Of a stretch of DNA of 64,000 bases, positions 48,488 through 62,800 are shown one piece after another (the stretch's first letter is position 1; each line of letters starts with the position of its first letter). The DNA comes from Aquila chrysaetos chrysaetos (taxonomy: Eukaryota > Chordata > Aves > Accipitriformes > Accipitridae). The stretch covers positions 13,354,501-13,418,500 of the forward strand of contig NC_044018.1 in NCBI RefSeq assembly GCF_900496995.4. Direction: 5' to 3'. The position numbers were made by a program, and so were the translations under genes. The notes beneath the pieces are model-generated. The model worked only from the letters and a program-made list of their open reading frames with translations, made no database searches and was not told where the DNA came from.

Positions 48488-51400
48488 ATGCTGGCATTTT
48501 TTCTTGGAGCTGGCTTGGGAATCTGAGCTAAAAATAAAGGTGGATAATGAAATGTGATGTATGTGTACATTCCTTGTCCCATTATGCTGATAGCCCTGTA
48601 TCTGGCATTTTGGAGAAAATATGAAAAGATAATGAGTAAGCCTTTGTGCATATCCCATGGATCAGAGAAGAAAAGAGGCTCTTCTGAGACTTGCATGTCG
48701 TTAGCAGTGAATATTGGAAAACCCCCCTCTGCTTGTCCTGCCTTGTGAGAAGTGAGACTTGAAAGAACTTTCACTTCTTTTACTGGTTTGAAAACATATT
48801 TGACCTCTGAGAAAGGAAGCCAGGGAGAGCGTTGAATAAGTTGATTTACCATCTCTTGAAATACCTCCTTTACTGGTTCTGTGCCAGAATCTGAAGTGCT
48901 GTAGTGACAGCAGCCAAAAGGGAGTGGGGATTTGGATGGAGATAAAGGGAAAGATTAAAAAAAGAAGTCTAAACCTATATTTAATCCAATGGTCTCGTTA
49001 TCTGAAGCTGGCCACTTCCAGGAGCTCTGCAAACTTTTCCTTCAGTGAATGAATTGAGCCCTGTGTTACAATGACAAATACTTCTGGGAAATACTCATGT
49101 TGTGTTACATTAATGCTACAGAGAAAAAGTGCAAACTGAATTAGATAGAAAAGATACGACTTTTTACATCTGTGATGCATGTGGATTATGGAGGCAAAGA
49201 TGACCCAAGAAAGTGGAAGCTATGTGTCTGAGTTGTTGAAAAGCAGGTTTTGGAATGACATCCCAGGAACAGCTGCTGTTGAGTACACAGGATTGGGGAG
49301 GGTGCAGTGTGATTATGGGGGAAATGTCCAATTTTTCTTTAATCCAAGAAAAAAGGGGGGTTTATTAGTGTTTCTGATGGATTTACTACAAAACATTGCT
49401 ACTTGAACATGATTCTAAGATTTTAATGCACATTGTCGTAGCTGACTTTTAGCTGGTTGATTTCAGTAAACTTTTACTGATTTAAACCAGCCGACAATCT
49501 TTTCCACAATCATCACAGTATTATTCACTTGAAGTACGCTCCTGTACTATAAGCCCTCTGGGGCAGAGAGCTGCAAAGTCCTAAGAAAAGTGGTTTCAGG
49601 TCTCTTTGGAAGCACATGTTTGTCCCTAAGTAACAGTATTCAGCAGCATACATCCTAACTTGAGGATGCCTAGTAGTTAGGCATTGCAGAACTGAATTTA
49701 GCAGTACCTGGGTCACCTTTGTGATTATGTGTTGCCTTTGGAAATTTTGACATTGGGTGAACTGTATGCTTCCTATAATTCTACTTGAATGTCACATCCT
49801 CCTTTTTTCCCACTCCTTCATAGAAATGTCTGCTTCGTGGTTAAAGGCTCATAAGGTAAACATGTAAGGCTATATTATATGTTCACTTTTCCCAGGCATG
49901 ACCTTTTTATTCTGCCATTAGAGCCCCATACAGGGTACGTGGTGAGTGCATCCTCATTCCAGATTTTCTGAACTCCCATCAAAGCTGCAACTGAACCAAG
50001 TGGACAAACATGCACAGAGAAGCCTAAGCAGTGTCAGCAACAGTTTTGAGCCTTCCATAAGAGTGTGCATAATGACATTTTTCAAGAGAAAGGTGGCACC
50101 CATAATATCAGAGCAGTCACAGCAGGAGGAGGCAACTGTTTTAATCAAAGTGGGAAGCGAGGCATGGCAAAAGTGAAGGCTTTGGAATGGTGTGAGGACT
50201 TAAGAAGAGATTTTGAGTAAGGCTGAAGGCAGAGAGGCTTGGCGTAAGAAGCTTTTGAGCGGCTGATTTGCTTTAATTAGGAGCAATGGATTTAAAGTTC
50301 AGCACGCTGATGGAAAATAATTCCCTTACAGAGCCCTTAGTGAGAATCTGAGTGCTTTCCTTTTGTTGTTATTTAAATCTACTGGTGTATGGGGTTGTCA
50401 TCGTAAAGAATGTTTGTTGCTTCTTGTTTATTCAGGTCGGGAAAGATGTTCATGAAATATGTAGTCACATAGTAATTATGTCATCAGATACACTGCTACA
50501 AAACTCTCCTCAGTGAAGAGGAATTTCCTTTACACCTGACGATAACATTTTTCAAAATAAAATATGTCAAAGCTTAGAAGTTTATCTTGGCAGAACATCA
50601 TACCATTAAAGCAAGATTGAATGTATCCTGTCCAAATCTCTTGCTTCTTGTAATGGTGCCTAAGGCTACAGTCCTCCAGATGTTGATACTACCAGCATTT
50701 ACATTTTGAATGAAAAAAAACTCTTGTTACCACAGACACTTTACAGTAGAAATTCTACCTTTTTTTTCAGAACAGTTTGTCTGGTGTAATGCAAAAAAAA
50801 TGTGATGGAAAAAAAAGTTGATTTCCCCTCCCCTTCAGAATAATTTGCCCTTAGCAATAAGAATGAGAAAGGATGGGGCAGCAGCTCTTTCATGCTCCTT
50901 GCTTCCCAATCCAGGTAAAGATTGCATTATTTGTCCATAAATAGCTAAAAATTGCCTTAGTCTCAGGAAGGAAACAGAAGCTGCTGCAGTAAGAAATAGT
51001 AGTGAAAGGGCAAGCAAAACTTTTCCTTGCGCTAACACTGGCCAGACATCATCAGCATTAAACTTAATGAGCCTTATTTACACTGAGTCAGCTCAGACTG
51101 CTTTAGCCTTAAAGGAGCCTTAAAACAAGTGAGGATGGGAATCATTTCCTCTAAGTTCTGGTAATTAACACAGCTGCTCCCACGGGGTATCAAGAGATGG
51201 TGGTAAGACAACTCAATTTTCTTAGTTTTGTTGGATACCAAAGGCAGCTTGCAGTCTTCTTGCTGAGGTGGTGTGGTTTTGCAAGATTTTATGAACGAAA
51301 GGCTAGACCAAGTGATCAGGGGATGACAAAGGGATGAGGAAAGCCGTATATAGTTCAGCAAAAATGGGCAGGCTTCAATTGGAATGACATTATATTATTT

Positions 51401-52072
51401 TTTTAAGAAAAACTGTATCACCACATGCAGATCTGCATTAAGATTTCTTTGTCCTGCTCTTGCTCATGGGTTTGGCTGTCTTATGTGCTTACATGTTTTG
51501 GTCAAGAGATTCATAATGCAGCTGCATAGACTAATTTTCCAGTCTGTTGCTACTATTTCTGTCCTCTAGACTCTAAATCAGAGCTTACAATTGAGTGTCA
51601 GCCTGCAGAAGAATGGCGTGGAGGATTGCTGATACTTTCAGGTTCAAATGTTCAGCTCACCATCCTCCGGCAAACTGATCTTGGGGATGAATTGGTTGGA
51701 CCATTAGTAACAGTTCCAAGGAAAGTCATGAAAACACCAAGCAGAACGTGTATACATTACATTTGTCATGTATATGTAGTTTTGCAGTAGTGAGATATAT
51801 ATGAGAAGAAATAAAGGTGAGAAGTAACGTACTGAGTCTTCCATACAAGTACCTTATCAAGGTACATGATTTTCCCAGCTACTGTTTTCCCCTACACGGC
51901 ACCTTTGCATGGGAACACCTTATTAGGAAAGATACTGGGATTGTGATGTGTACGGGGTTGATTTACAGGTTATACTTAGACAAAATGAGAGGCATCGATC
52001 TTCTAAAAATCACTTTAGATCATGATTTTATATAGTGGCAGTAATACCACCAGAGATAGTATGTTCAGCAAA

Positions 52073-52090
52073 TACACACACACACACACG
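52073..52090 (+). repeat. (CA)n microsatellite
   Basis: About eight to nine CA units ending in CGTG. Confidence 0.9.
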
Positions 52091-52539
52091 TGCTTCATAA
52101 TGTCATGTACTCTTTGTTTGTGCTTGCACTTCAAATAATTTCTGTTCAACCATGATATCCTGTGGCATGGATGGATGCTTGTTAGTAGAACAAGTAACAT
52201 AATTCCTGAGTTAGAAAGGTCATAGATAGGGCAATGGGACTGGGGACCCAAAGCTGGAAAATGTATTAACATAGTTTAATCAGTCATACTAAATTCCACT
52301 GTGGCATATTTCCTCAACAAATTAGTTAAAAGGATTCTGGGTTCTGTCACTGGAAAAGAAAACAATCTTTTATTCTAAAAAGAATATTTTTTTCTTTAAT
52401 TATTGTGTCTGAAAGTTCGGGGATTTTTTTTTTTTTTTTCATTTTCATAAGGGTTTATTATGGTTTATGCTCTACTGTTTAAGACCTTATATTAGGATAT
52501 CTAGCTTTTCCTGTAAATTTTGCCAGAGCTTTGTTGTGC

Positions 52540-52595
52540 TGCCTTGATCAAATTACTTGCTCCTTCTGTGTCTCACTTTCACTGTATTCAGGTAA
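52540..52595 (-). repeat. MIR-like SINE relic
   Basis: TTGATCAAATTACTTGCTCC followed by TTCTGTGTCTCACTTTCACTG resembles the inverted MIR core. The copy is short and degraded. Confidence 0.4.
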
Positions 52596-54924
52596 TAGAC
52601 CCTCCAGTGCTGTCCTAAACTTTAGTGATTCCACTAAAGTGCATAGCACAATGCGATGTTGATATCAGATGGAATTTCTAAGAATTACTGCAATTCCAAG
52701 AAGTAGTAATTATTTGAAGTTTGGCTAAACTGCGTTATCCAGCATCTTCTCTGGTGAAGAACCATTACTTCAAATATTGGAAGAATGTGCATGCAAACCA
52801 TTGGCAAGCCAGCTGTCATTTTTGGCAGGACAGTGTGTTTAGGTGAGCAATCATAGTCAAGGACCATGATTCAGATTATGATTGTTCCCAAGCAAAGGAG
52901 TGCAAATGTCAAAGTACGTCAGTGAGATTCATCTGAATAGTAACTGCGGTTGTTTCATTTTCTGGATGACCACGCAGGATTTGTGAGTTATGCAACATTA
53001 GCTACCCCTTGAATAGTTTGAAGCTAAAGTTGGAAATCAGTTTAGAATTGCTTTAGTGTGGCCACTCTTATGCATCCTATACAACTTGTACCCTGCCTCC
53101 TCCTTCTCTACAGTGGGAGGATTAGAAAGGCACTTCAGGTGGGAATATGGTTCCATTGCTATGCGGTGATTCTGTAATAATTAACAACAGCACTCTTGTT
53201 GAGTTGCACTCTTGGTACATTCAATTTGAAATTCCTCCTCTATTAGAGTGCTTGCGCTTTTCCACAAGTACCTTATAGAGCTTTATAGCTTATAAGCTTC
53301 ATAATGGTGACATCCCACCCTGAAATACAACTGTAGTATGATTCACTGTGTTGAAGAACTAATGTATGAATACTTTATTCTTAAGTAGATATGCCTAATG
53401 GAGTTTTAAAAAGTATAGAACTAATTAAGGAAGTTCAGTAATTAGTGATATGGTAAAAACAGGATTCCTCTAAATTACTTTAAAAGTTGGCCTATTTCCA
53501 TCTACACCATTTAAATAGGTATTAATTTAAAGCCAGCTGCTTCTTCCCTTTTGCATTTCAGTATTGCTTTGTTAGTTTTTCTTTCTTCTTCCTGAAGATT
53601 AAATGTGTGTCCTGTAGGTTTATCAGCCCTGACTTTTTGTATGTGACAACACTCACTCTGATCTCCTAACTCATCAATCAGATGGGAACCACAGTCTTCC
53701 AAAGTGTTTTAGAGAGCCTCTTTCTTGAGTAGCACACAGTATTTCTATACTAAGGGTATACTATGCCATAAAATAATGTTTATGTTCCTTTAGGCTTAAT
53801 ACCATACCATTTGTGAGCACAAGTGCTGAAGCAATTTAGAAAGAGATGTTAACTTTATATCCTACCATGGAAGTAGTTTTATTACTGTGTATGCAAAGCA
53901 ACAGGAAAGCAAAGCTTTGCTCTTTTATTTTATTATCTATCATTATCATGTTTCAGGGCCTCTTCTTGTATCAGTATTTGCAGACATACAGAAGTCTTTC
54001 TTTATGAGCATACTAAAAAGAAATTAGGAAATTAATAACGTGGCTTCTGAATCTTTAGAAAAAGCACTTTCTTTAGAAAATGAAGAATTGTTTCAGCAGT
54101 GTATGTCCCAACAATGGGGCTTACAAATGCCAGATGTAGAAGAATAACATTGTGCTTTGGCATTGGATTATGGAAGTAGAATGGAGATGAAAGCAGTTAG
54201 CTTAACTGCTGTGTAGAGCAATATCACTGTTGGTAATGCCAGACATTGAAATATGAATCAAGTCCCAACATAGTCCTGAGATATCCTAAAATATACTTCA
54301 GGTTGTTTTCTATTAGCCCACTGATTTTATTCTTTGAGGTGCACTTTCTGAGTTTTCTGTCATAATTACGAGATCGAGAAACTGATGCAGAGATATTTCA
54401 AATAGTCACAAGTTGTCAGAAGCATGAATTTTAAGCAGATTACAAAGTGTCATGAAATTCCATAGACCTGTGAGAGTTCATAATACTGTGATAAGTGCTG
54501 TTCTGGGATGCAATTTTTACAGTCTCTGAAATGACTTTTGACTGGGTTTGGAAACTGAAATTCTACACTGAGAAAATTAATGTACAGTGAAATGTCCTGT
54601 TTTGGTGAGGTTTAAGGATATATTTATTTTTCACATATATTTTGTTTTATATTTATACTATAGAAGACAGCTCAAAAAGTACTATACAAGAATACTGAGA
54701 AATTACTTCCTAAAGGAGCTTGACCATGGTCAGTCCATCTTCCATGGAAATTCTAACAAAACAGAATTTCCTGTAGAAGTGAGTGTTGTCCTTGTGAGAG
54801 TTCACTGTATATGAGCATATTATCTAGTCACATTCTTAATCCAAAATATTTAATACATCCAGGAAATTGAGTGCCTTCACTATAGATTGCCTTGAGTTAA
54901 AAAAAGAGACCATGACTTTACACT

Positions 54925-54964
54925 GTATTCTGTAGGAATCAGAAGAGTATTCTGTAGGAACCAG
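54925..54964 (+). repeat. 22-bp tandem duplication
   Basis: GTATTCTGTAGGAATCAG recurs directly as GTATTCTGTAGGAACCAG, with one mismatch in 18 bases. Confidence 0.85.
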
Positions 54965-57900
54965 TCTGGAGAGCCATGCAAACCCCTTGTTCATTGCAAA
55001 TGAGTTATGAAAGTGGAATCTAAATGAAAGCAGCTAATGATGATACAAATGTGGCACAAGAATTGCCACATCACGGTTCCTGCCTGTAAACATGTAAGTA
55101 TCATGAGTCAGCTTTAGACTTCAGAAATTAGTCTTTAAAACGTTAATATATATGTGAGCTCGCTGGTCGTGCTTCTGAAAACATACAAGTTCTTCTCTCA
55201 CTGGAGTTCAGTGAGTGCTGATGGTTTTTTCGGTATTAGGACTAGGTAAGAGCTTCCAAACCTTAAGAAACTGGAAATGATCTGCAGGTAAATTCAGAAT
55301 GGTTCAGAGCATAGTAAACTTAGATGCTCATGCTTCTTGTGATCAGGAAAAAAAAAAAGGCAAAAAAACCCCATAAGATGCCTGGGTTTTGTGATGAGTA
55401 GTGAAATGACTGAGATGATAGCTTATAATCATCTGAAAAAAGATTATCCTGTCCAATCTGAGATGATAGCAAGCGTTACTCATACTGCAGATTTAAATGG
55501 TTCATTGGGCATGTGTATTATCATTAAAACCCTCTAACTTAGCTATAAACTTTTGATGTGTTTTCCACTGAAATGAAATGCTTTTTATCTTTATACCTTT
55601 TGTCTTCCTGAGGTTTGGTTTCAGTCTGCTGTTCTTTACCTAGCAACAGATTCTATTTAAGTGCTGGGCTACACTGATAATAATGAGGTAGTCAAATGTT
55701 ATAGAGGAAAAGTTACAGCTGTTTTTTATCCACTTGTTGCTGACATCGAATTTGTTCAATTGATGTTGCATGTAAATTGCTGGAACAAGCAGAGAAAGAT
55801 GTGATTCTAGCAATGAGAGATTTCCCGACCACTATGGTTGGGTATGTCATTCCAGAGAAGACCAAGAGCCTCTTACACATGGTGATGGTATCATACCATT
55901 TCTTCTCAATAAGGCAAGAAGATCTTATGGTTGGCAAAGATAAGCTGGAAAGACATGCAAAATGAGAACTGAGTATCTGCTTCCTGTGCATTTGTAGTAG
56001 GCCATTTCCAGAACTGCTAAGGTATGTTCAGTTCTGGATCTTGGTATGAATCCAGCAAATGCCAGGTCTACTTTCTTAGCTTCACTTAGACGAATGTTCA
56101 TGGGTTTTGGCTAGCTTCTGAATGAGCTTCTTCAGGGAGGAGAGATTTGATACACTTTTTGGTTGGTTTGAAGTCATTCAGGATTGCAAAGTGTCAACCT
56201 TCTTCATTGCTAGTCGAACTAGTTTGGGCTTGAAAGATAAAAACAGTTTCTTTCTTTGAATTTCTGTAGAAAAGGCCTTCTGTTCGTAATTCTTTCATGA
56301 ATCAGTAAAAACATGAATAAATACAGCAGTTGTTTTAGGTTGGTGATATCTAAGTTTAACTTGCACAAGCAAATTACCTCACCATGAAGTGTAAATTGAA
56401 GAGGGGTCATATGGAATTATCTTTGGAGTTCCTCAGTTGGTCCAGAATCCATTCTTCTGCTTGTATTCACATCTTTTATATGTAGGAACTGCAGTTCCTC
56501 CAAGTGATAAACTATGTCAGTGTCAGTGTTGAATGATAATCAAGGATTTGATCTCTCATTATGCCCAAAAATCCATCTTAAAGGAACATTAAATTTACAA
56601 GGAAACTTCACATTTAAAAATAACTGTGCTTTCCTAGTTCAGCTGTTGTCTGTTTATGTCACGGTCTCTCTTGATGGCAACACATCCTATTTTTACTCTA
56701 GAGTCTCAGGCTTACACAGTCCAAAGGATGTCCTCCTCCAGAACCAGTATCAGTGTTATAAAGTGCAAAATGTTGCGCAGAATGATTGCAGAAGTTGAAA
56801 GAGGCAGAATATTACTGGAAGAGAAAGAAAGCTCTCAAGATCGAGTAAGTAAGAAAATGCCCTGCAAAAAATTAATTTTATGCCACTCTTCCTTCTGCTT
56901 GGCAAGTCACTTTTAATCAGATTTTCAAAGTTAGGGAGGAATTGCATGTTCTTTATTTTCAAGGTGCCACAATATTTTTGGTCCTAGACTTAAAAAAAAA
57001 ATACTACAATATTATATAATATTATAAAAAAAGCACTACAGCTGCAACTGGAGTCTGTACTTGTACTGTGTAAAATACTATAAAAAAGAGGGTGCATATG
57101 TACAAAACAGACATCCAGAATTAATGATATTTTGATTGTTTTGGCATTCTTCCATAAAAAGAGGGAATGATAATTCTTACTCACAAAAGGGGAGATAAAT
57201 TCGTTACTTTTTTTAAAGTACTATAATGGTATTTAAAAGCTTAGGAGGAACCCATAATAATCCAGTGTTTAAATGGTGTGCATATTAAATATGGGCTAGG
57301 GAAACTTTGTGTGCCTTATGGTAGAGAACAGAGGAACAAATATTGTGTTACCTATAGGAATGTAATCACTGCCTTGAATGTTTTTGGTCATATCCTAAAG
57401 CATTTACTGCAAGACTATACACCAAAACATGCTGTCTGTCTTTTGCCTGTGTTTTGCTTTTACAGATGCTTGGTTGAGCACATGTTTAAGCATAGTATAA
57501 CTTTAAATACAAATTTAGTCATACTAAAATCAATCTATGAACAGTTTCATAATCTTAAATAAATAAATACTGCATCACTGTATCATTGGATTGGAGGTAA
57601 ATGTCTAAACTGTTTCCTATTTCTAGTTGGTTATAACCATTTTGTAGGACTTGTTGATCATTACGTTGCCAGGAGATGAGCAAAGAGAAGCAACTGGTTA
57701 ACAGCTGGTTGCATCTGGTCACAGCCAGGAAAGCACAGCAATAGAATAAACAATTCCGTTTTCAACAGCTGCATTTGCAGTTACAGTCTACTGAATCAAA
57801 TAAGTGCAGCTTTCCAAGTGTAATCTGTGAGTTAGAAACATAAATTATCTTTAGAAACATTTAGAAGTAATGAGAAAAAAAAATTCTCCTTATTTTACCA

Positions 57901-59791
57901 TCCTCTCCCTCTCTTACTATTGCTATTTTTAATTCCCATCTTTGTTTTAAACATTGGAAACATCTATTAATAGACAACATGCTTAAGCATTTTAATTCTT
58001 CTCTGTGTTTTGTACCTTGATGTACCTCTCTCTATTTCAGTTTCTAAAGATTCTGTGCTCTCCTGTTTCACTTCTAGGAACACTTGAGTGCTGTTAGATA
58101 TTTCCTGATATCCACCAAGGACCTTGCTATAGGTTTTTATCATCCCTGGAAAGTCACCAGATACGATATTGGTGGGTAACAGTAGAACACTTTATTAAAG
58201 AACAAACTGGATTTGAAACGTAGTTACATAATGGATTGCCTGAATACGCTACTGAAATCTGGCCAGAAAACGGGAGATGGTCATACTATTTGAAAACATC
58301 ACGTCTGGGGCCAAAAATGGTTGTATCGTTTCTCCATCAAGATGTCATCAATCTCAGATGCTGAGATTAAAGTTAAGTTGGCCCAGGATATGATAATAAT
58401 TCTGCGAACTAGGTGATGGTTCAGAATCTCAGGGGAAGTTAATCTGCAAAGAACAGTGAATCTAAGGCTGAAAGTTCATGACAGGTAAAAGAAAGGGATT
58501 GTTTTACATCTGTGCTTGTGGTAAATGGTTAAAAAAGATGCTCATCACAATCTGGCATCTGAATATACTGATTTATTCTGAACTGATTTGAAAGCTGTGT
58601 ATGTCTATGTCAGAGTAAGTACTGAACAGGTGCTTGGTAAAAAAAGTCTTTACAAAGCAGTGATCATGTCTGGTGGTCATTCACAGGACTGATCACTAAT
58701 GTACATGAATAGGTACAGCTATGATTACTCATGCTAACAGTCAGAGACGTCCTAAGGGCAGTTTGTAGGTTGAAAGACATCAACTGGGGAGCAAGACCAG
58801 CCCACGAGGGCACAAATGGCTGTTTTGTCTTAGGAACGGTGAATGTTCCGAGCAGCCTGTGCCCAGCCCAGTCCTGTTCCCGACTTACCGGATGGACCCT
58901 GGACCCGCACTGTAGTTTGCCCTGTCTCCAGTCCCGTCTCTGGCCCTGCCTCCTGCTCTTCCTGACTAAATGGACCCCAGACGTGACTCATTTCCTCGGC
59001 GTGTCTGGGACTGCTGATGGGACCTGTCGCTGTGACCGACCTGGTGCTGCTCAGATACTGCGGGACTATGCCGTGGTGAGGGTGGTCACTGCCCTGCCTG
59101 TGCTGTGGTCACTGTCACCTCCTGCCTCATCTCCCTTGTGCACCAGTCCTGCTCTTGCTGCTGCCTGACAGGCTGTGTCCAGTAGAACGTCTGGACTATT
59201 TTTAATAGCATTTGGTTTATAGTTTGAAATAACTAGCAGGTAGATACTTCACAGGTACTAAAGGCTGAGTTAATTTATGTTAATATTCACTATTTCTGTT
59301 GTCAAAGATTGTGGAAGTCCCAGACGTAGCCCACAGCCTGACCAAAGTAGGTTCTGTAGGACAGAATGAAAAACCAAACTATTCTAGCCAACTTGAACTA
59401 TAAATATAAACAAAAGACAGGAAAGCCCAAATGGCAAGTGATCAATGGACTTATGACTCAAAGAGCATCTTAATTGCAAGGTGACCTTTGGGGTGAACTA
59501 TACACCCTGGGAAAGCATTGATTTGTTAGAGAGGTGTAGTGTCCCAGAGTATCACTCTGCTTCGTGAAGGGCTCCTGTGCATCTCACAGTGCAGCTCAAA
59601 CTGAATTTGCAGGATTTATTGTGAAATCGAGCCAGAGTTACAAGAGAACTGCCTCAGTCTTTATAGCCATGTCAGTCCATATTATGTACCTGTCTTGGAA
59701 AACAGTAGGTTGTGAACAACAAAAAGAACCATGAGACCATGTGTATAATAGATTGCTAAACCAGGGCGTATCAAGTTTAGGTGAGATTTTG

Positions 59792-59883
59792 GCAGATCAA
59801 AAGGCCTTTAAGGTTACCTTTTGATCTGCATACCCCTGTAGCTGCAGTTGCTGTTATGTAGTGCCTTTACCTGCACTACATAA
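59792..59883. repeat. Two adjacent perfect hairpins
   Basis: Hairpin 1: GCAGATCAAAAGG (59792-59804) pairs perfectly with CCTTTTGATCTGC (59817-59829) around 12 bases. Hairpin 2: TTATGTAGTGC (59854-59864) pairs perfectly with GCACTACATAA (59873-59883) around 8 bases. They are 24 bases apart in otherwise plain AT-rich DNA. I do not recognise the family. It could be an old MITE, a structured RNA or a conserved regulatory element. Confidence 0.7.
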
Positions 59884-62800
59884 AGAGCTATTTCCAAAGT
59901 AGACAGACAGTAGACAGAAAAGTTTGTCTAAGTTACTGAAGAGCCTTAACAGTTTCTTCAACCTGTTCTTATCTCCTGGGTAAATAAAAACTGCCTAATT
60001 ATATATTTACTTGGGAGACTAAAAGGCTTTCTTCAAATTCAGTACTACTACTTGCATAACTGATCCATATTTTATAGTGTTCAGGACTCTTTATTCATTT
60101 TTTCTCATAAAATGAACAAACATTTGGGATCTGATTTCATAATCCTTTATTTAACCTATTTTGATTATAGTTGCCATTTTGTCTGATTAAGCACAAGAAG
60201 AGTGAGCCCAAGGGTATATTGTAAAAATTCATATTAAATTGTGCTAAAATCTTTTGAGTCTCTTAACAACAATCTTTTCTATTATTTCAGATGGATGTGA
60301 ACCAATACAACATTAAAAAATTATTTCACCTGCAAACAAAAACCATACTAACATGGTTGTTAGGTCGTCATACATGTTATATTAGTGCATTTTCTTCAAT
60401 AGAGCATGCAGAATCTTATGACATTTTGTTAACTTATTCATCTGAACTTTGATATGTAAAAAGTGTCATGCCACAGCCAGAAGAGCCAGTGGTTTCCTAA
60501 TTAGGATTGTCACATAGCTAGATGGACACCTACAAGTATTTTAAAAATGAATAATATTAAAGTCAATAATTGAGAATAAGGTATTTAACTTTACACTCAC
60601 CTGTATGTATGTATGGCTTTGGTTCATGAAGGTCATCAGTCAGGTGCTTGAAAATATCCCTCAGTGAGTCCAGCTACCAAAATAGTGTATTCTTCATCCA
60701 TTCCATCTGCAGTCTTAACCTAAAGAAAAATTAAAGATTATGGTTTTGACCTTATAAGCACAAATCTGTCACAAATGGTTTTTTACTTTATGCATAGTTG
60801 CAAGATCAGCAAATGTAACATCCTCTGGACACACAAGCTGGCTTGTACCAGTGGAATAAATGCCTTCTGCTAGAACCAAGGCTGTGGGTAGGTTGAGTTG
60901 GTCTGCATTTATGTAAACTCCTTGTTTCATTTGAAATGTGCTACAGCCTTAAACTTAGCTTTAGGTTAAATGTCTGAAGAAGCCTGAAATCTCAACACCG
61001 TGCATGTAGAGCTCAGTTCAGCCCAGAATCAAAGAACTGGGGTTCTGAGCAGGTTGAGACACAAGGAACAAAAACAGGAGCAAAAAATAGGAACAGACAA
61101 AAGAAATGTCTGTTTCGCTCTCGGTAGAGTAATAAGCAGCTAGTATAGAGAACACGAACTATGTTAGGGGTTGTTCAGTCTAGTACCTCTACAAAAGGAA
61201 CAAGGGAAAGTGTCTGGTCTGATCTCCATGGCTGCTCAGTACACCTAATAACTGCTACAGAAAGGAGCGGGCCCAAGGTCTTTGATATTAGCCCATCATT
61301 ACTGTCCAAAGAGATTGCAGAAGTAGTTGCTTACTTTAGAATAAATGTATTTCTCCTGATTTGTTACAGCATTCCGAAAGGACAGACTGAGGAGTGAATG
61401 GAACATTTTGATCCAGGAGACCTATACAACAATAATCCCTTGTGAGTGGGGACTTCAGCTCAGCTAGATTAAAAAAGGGAGGTGGGGACAGTGGTCATGT
61501 CTTGAAGCAGCATTTAAATGTATCATTTTAGCCATCCAACTTAGAAGAGCATGTCCCCACAGCATAAAATGTCACTGATTAAACATACACATATTTTTAC
61601 TACATACTATTGCTATATCTTGGTGTCAGTAACTCATCTGCACAGGCATGATAAATGAGTGATAGTGTTTTACCCTGTGAGTAAATACAATGATTGGGTT
61701 AGTCAGAAGGTACAATCCCACTGTTTGTGAGTGAGGCATGGCACAGTCTCATACAATTTTTTGGTCTTCCAAGAAAGCAGACCAATGCAAGGGACATATC
61801 CCAGAGCCATACCACTTTAATGATAATTAAATCTAAGCTCACTGTCATCACACAACAACTTCTGATGTCAAACATTGTGACTACTTAAAGAAGAACAGCC
61901 TTTCAGAGAAGAAATGGTATTATTAGAAAATGTTCTTTCTGTTCCCATTATCCTGTTGACCATTGTAATCTTTCCACTCAGTGTATAACTCACTGTGTCA
62001 GCACTGAATCTGGTCCTGATCCAAACACAGAAAGGTGGAAATTTTTAAATGCCAGCCATCTGTTTGCTCCTTAAAGGAATGCTGGTCAGCTACTAAAGTC
62101 ACTGTCAGTGGCAGGTAGAGGAATGTGAAGAATGCTTAGAAAAAATCTTGTTTTCTTATCTCTTCTCTCACAACAACAAGACGACACTTAGCATCACCCC
62201 TGTAATTGTCTTTTGGCAAATTGTTTCATTAGTGTTTCCTGCCACAGGTAGAACAAATTGTCATTATTCTTCTAACCTCCATTTCTCCTTATCTAGCTAA
62301 ATAAATGTAGTGTGGCCACAAAAGGTACCTTTACAAAATATGAACTACAATTTGCTGTACTGTTATGCTTCTGAGTCTTTCAGACAGATTTTTGCTACTA
62401 CCAAGAAAATAATTTTAAGAGTGATTATTTAGTGTCTTCATTGTTCATAAAATATTTTTTGCTTTTTTCTCCATTGCTGTGGGTTTTCTGAGAGCAGCAA
62501 TAGGAGAAAACAGCAGACAAATGAAGGTATAAGATGCATCTGAGCAGCATCCTGGTAGCATTCTGGAAGGCAATAGAAATCACATTACAGTCTTTTTTTT
62601 TCTTACTCCAGGAAAAATCAAAATCACAGCTTTCATGTGTATTTGTGCCATTTTCTATGGCTTATTTAGTCTGTCATGAGCTTGAGCAGTAATATCTATT
62701 TCCACTACAGCACTCCACCTTTTTAGAACATAAAATTATAAAAAGTCTGAGGCCAGTCTGGAAAATGGTTTAGTTGCCTAATCTGTGGGTGAGTTTGGGA

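Noticed and set aside
55713..56410. Cluster of short frames on both strands, possible processed pseudogene
   Set aside because: Translations carry frequent stops and match no family I recognise, so I call no feature.
61161..61200. Possible CR1 fragment (GGGGTTGTTCAGTCTAG)
   Set aside because: Only a short match to the CR1 'gttgttcagcctggag' motif, with no collinear sequence on either side.
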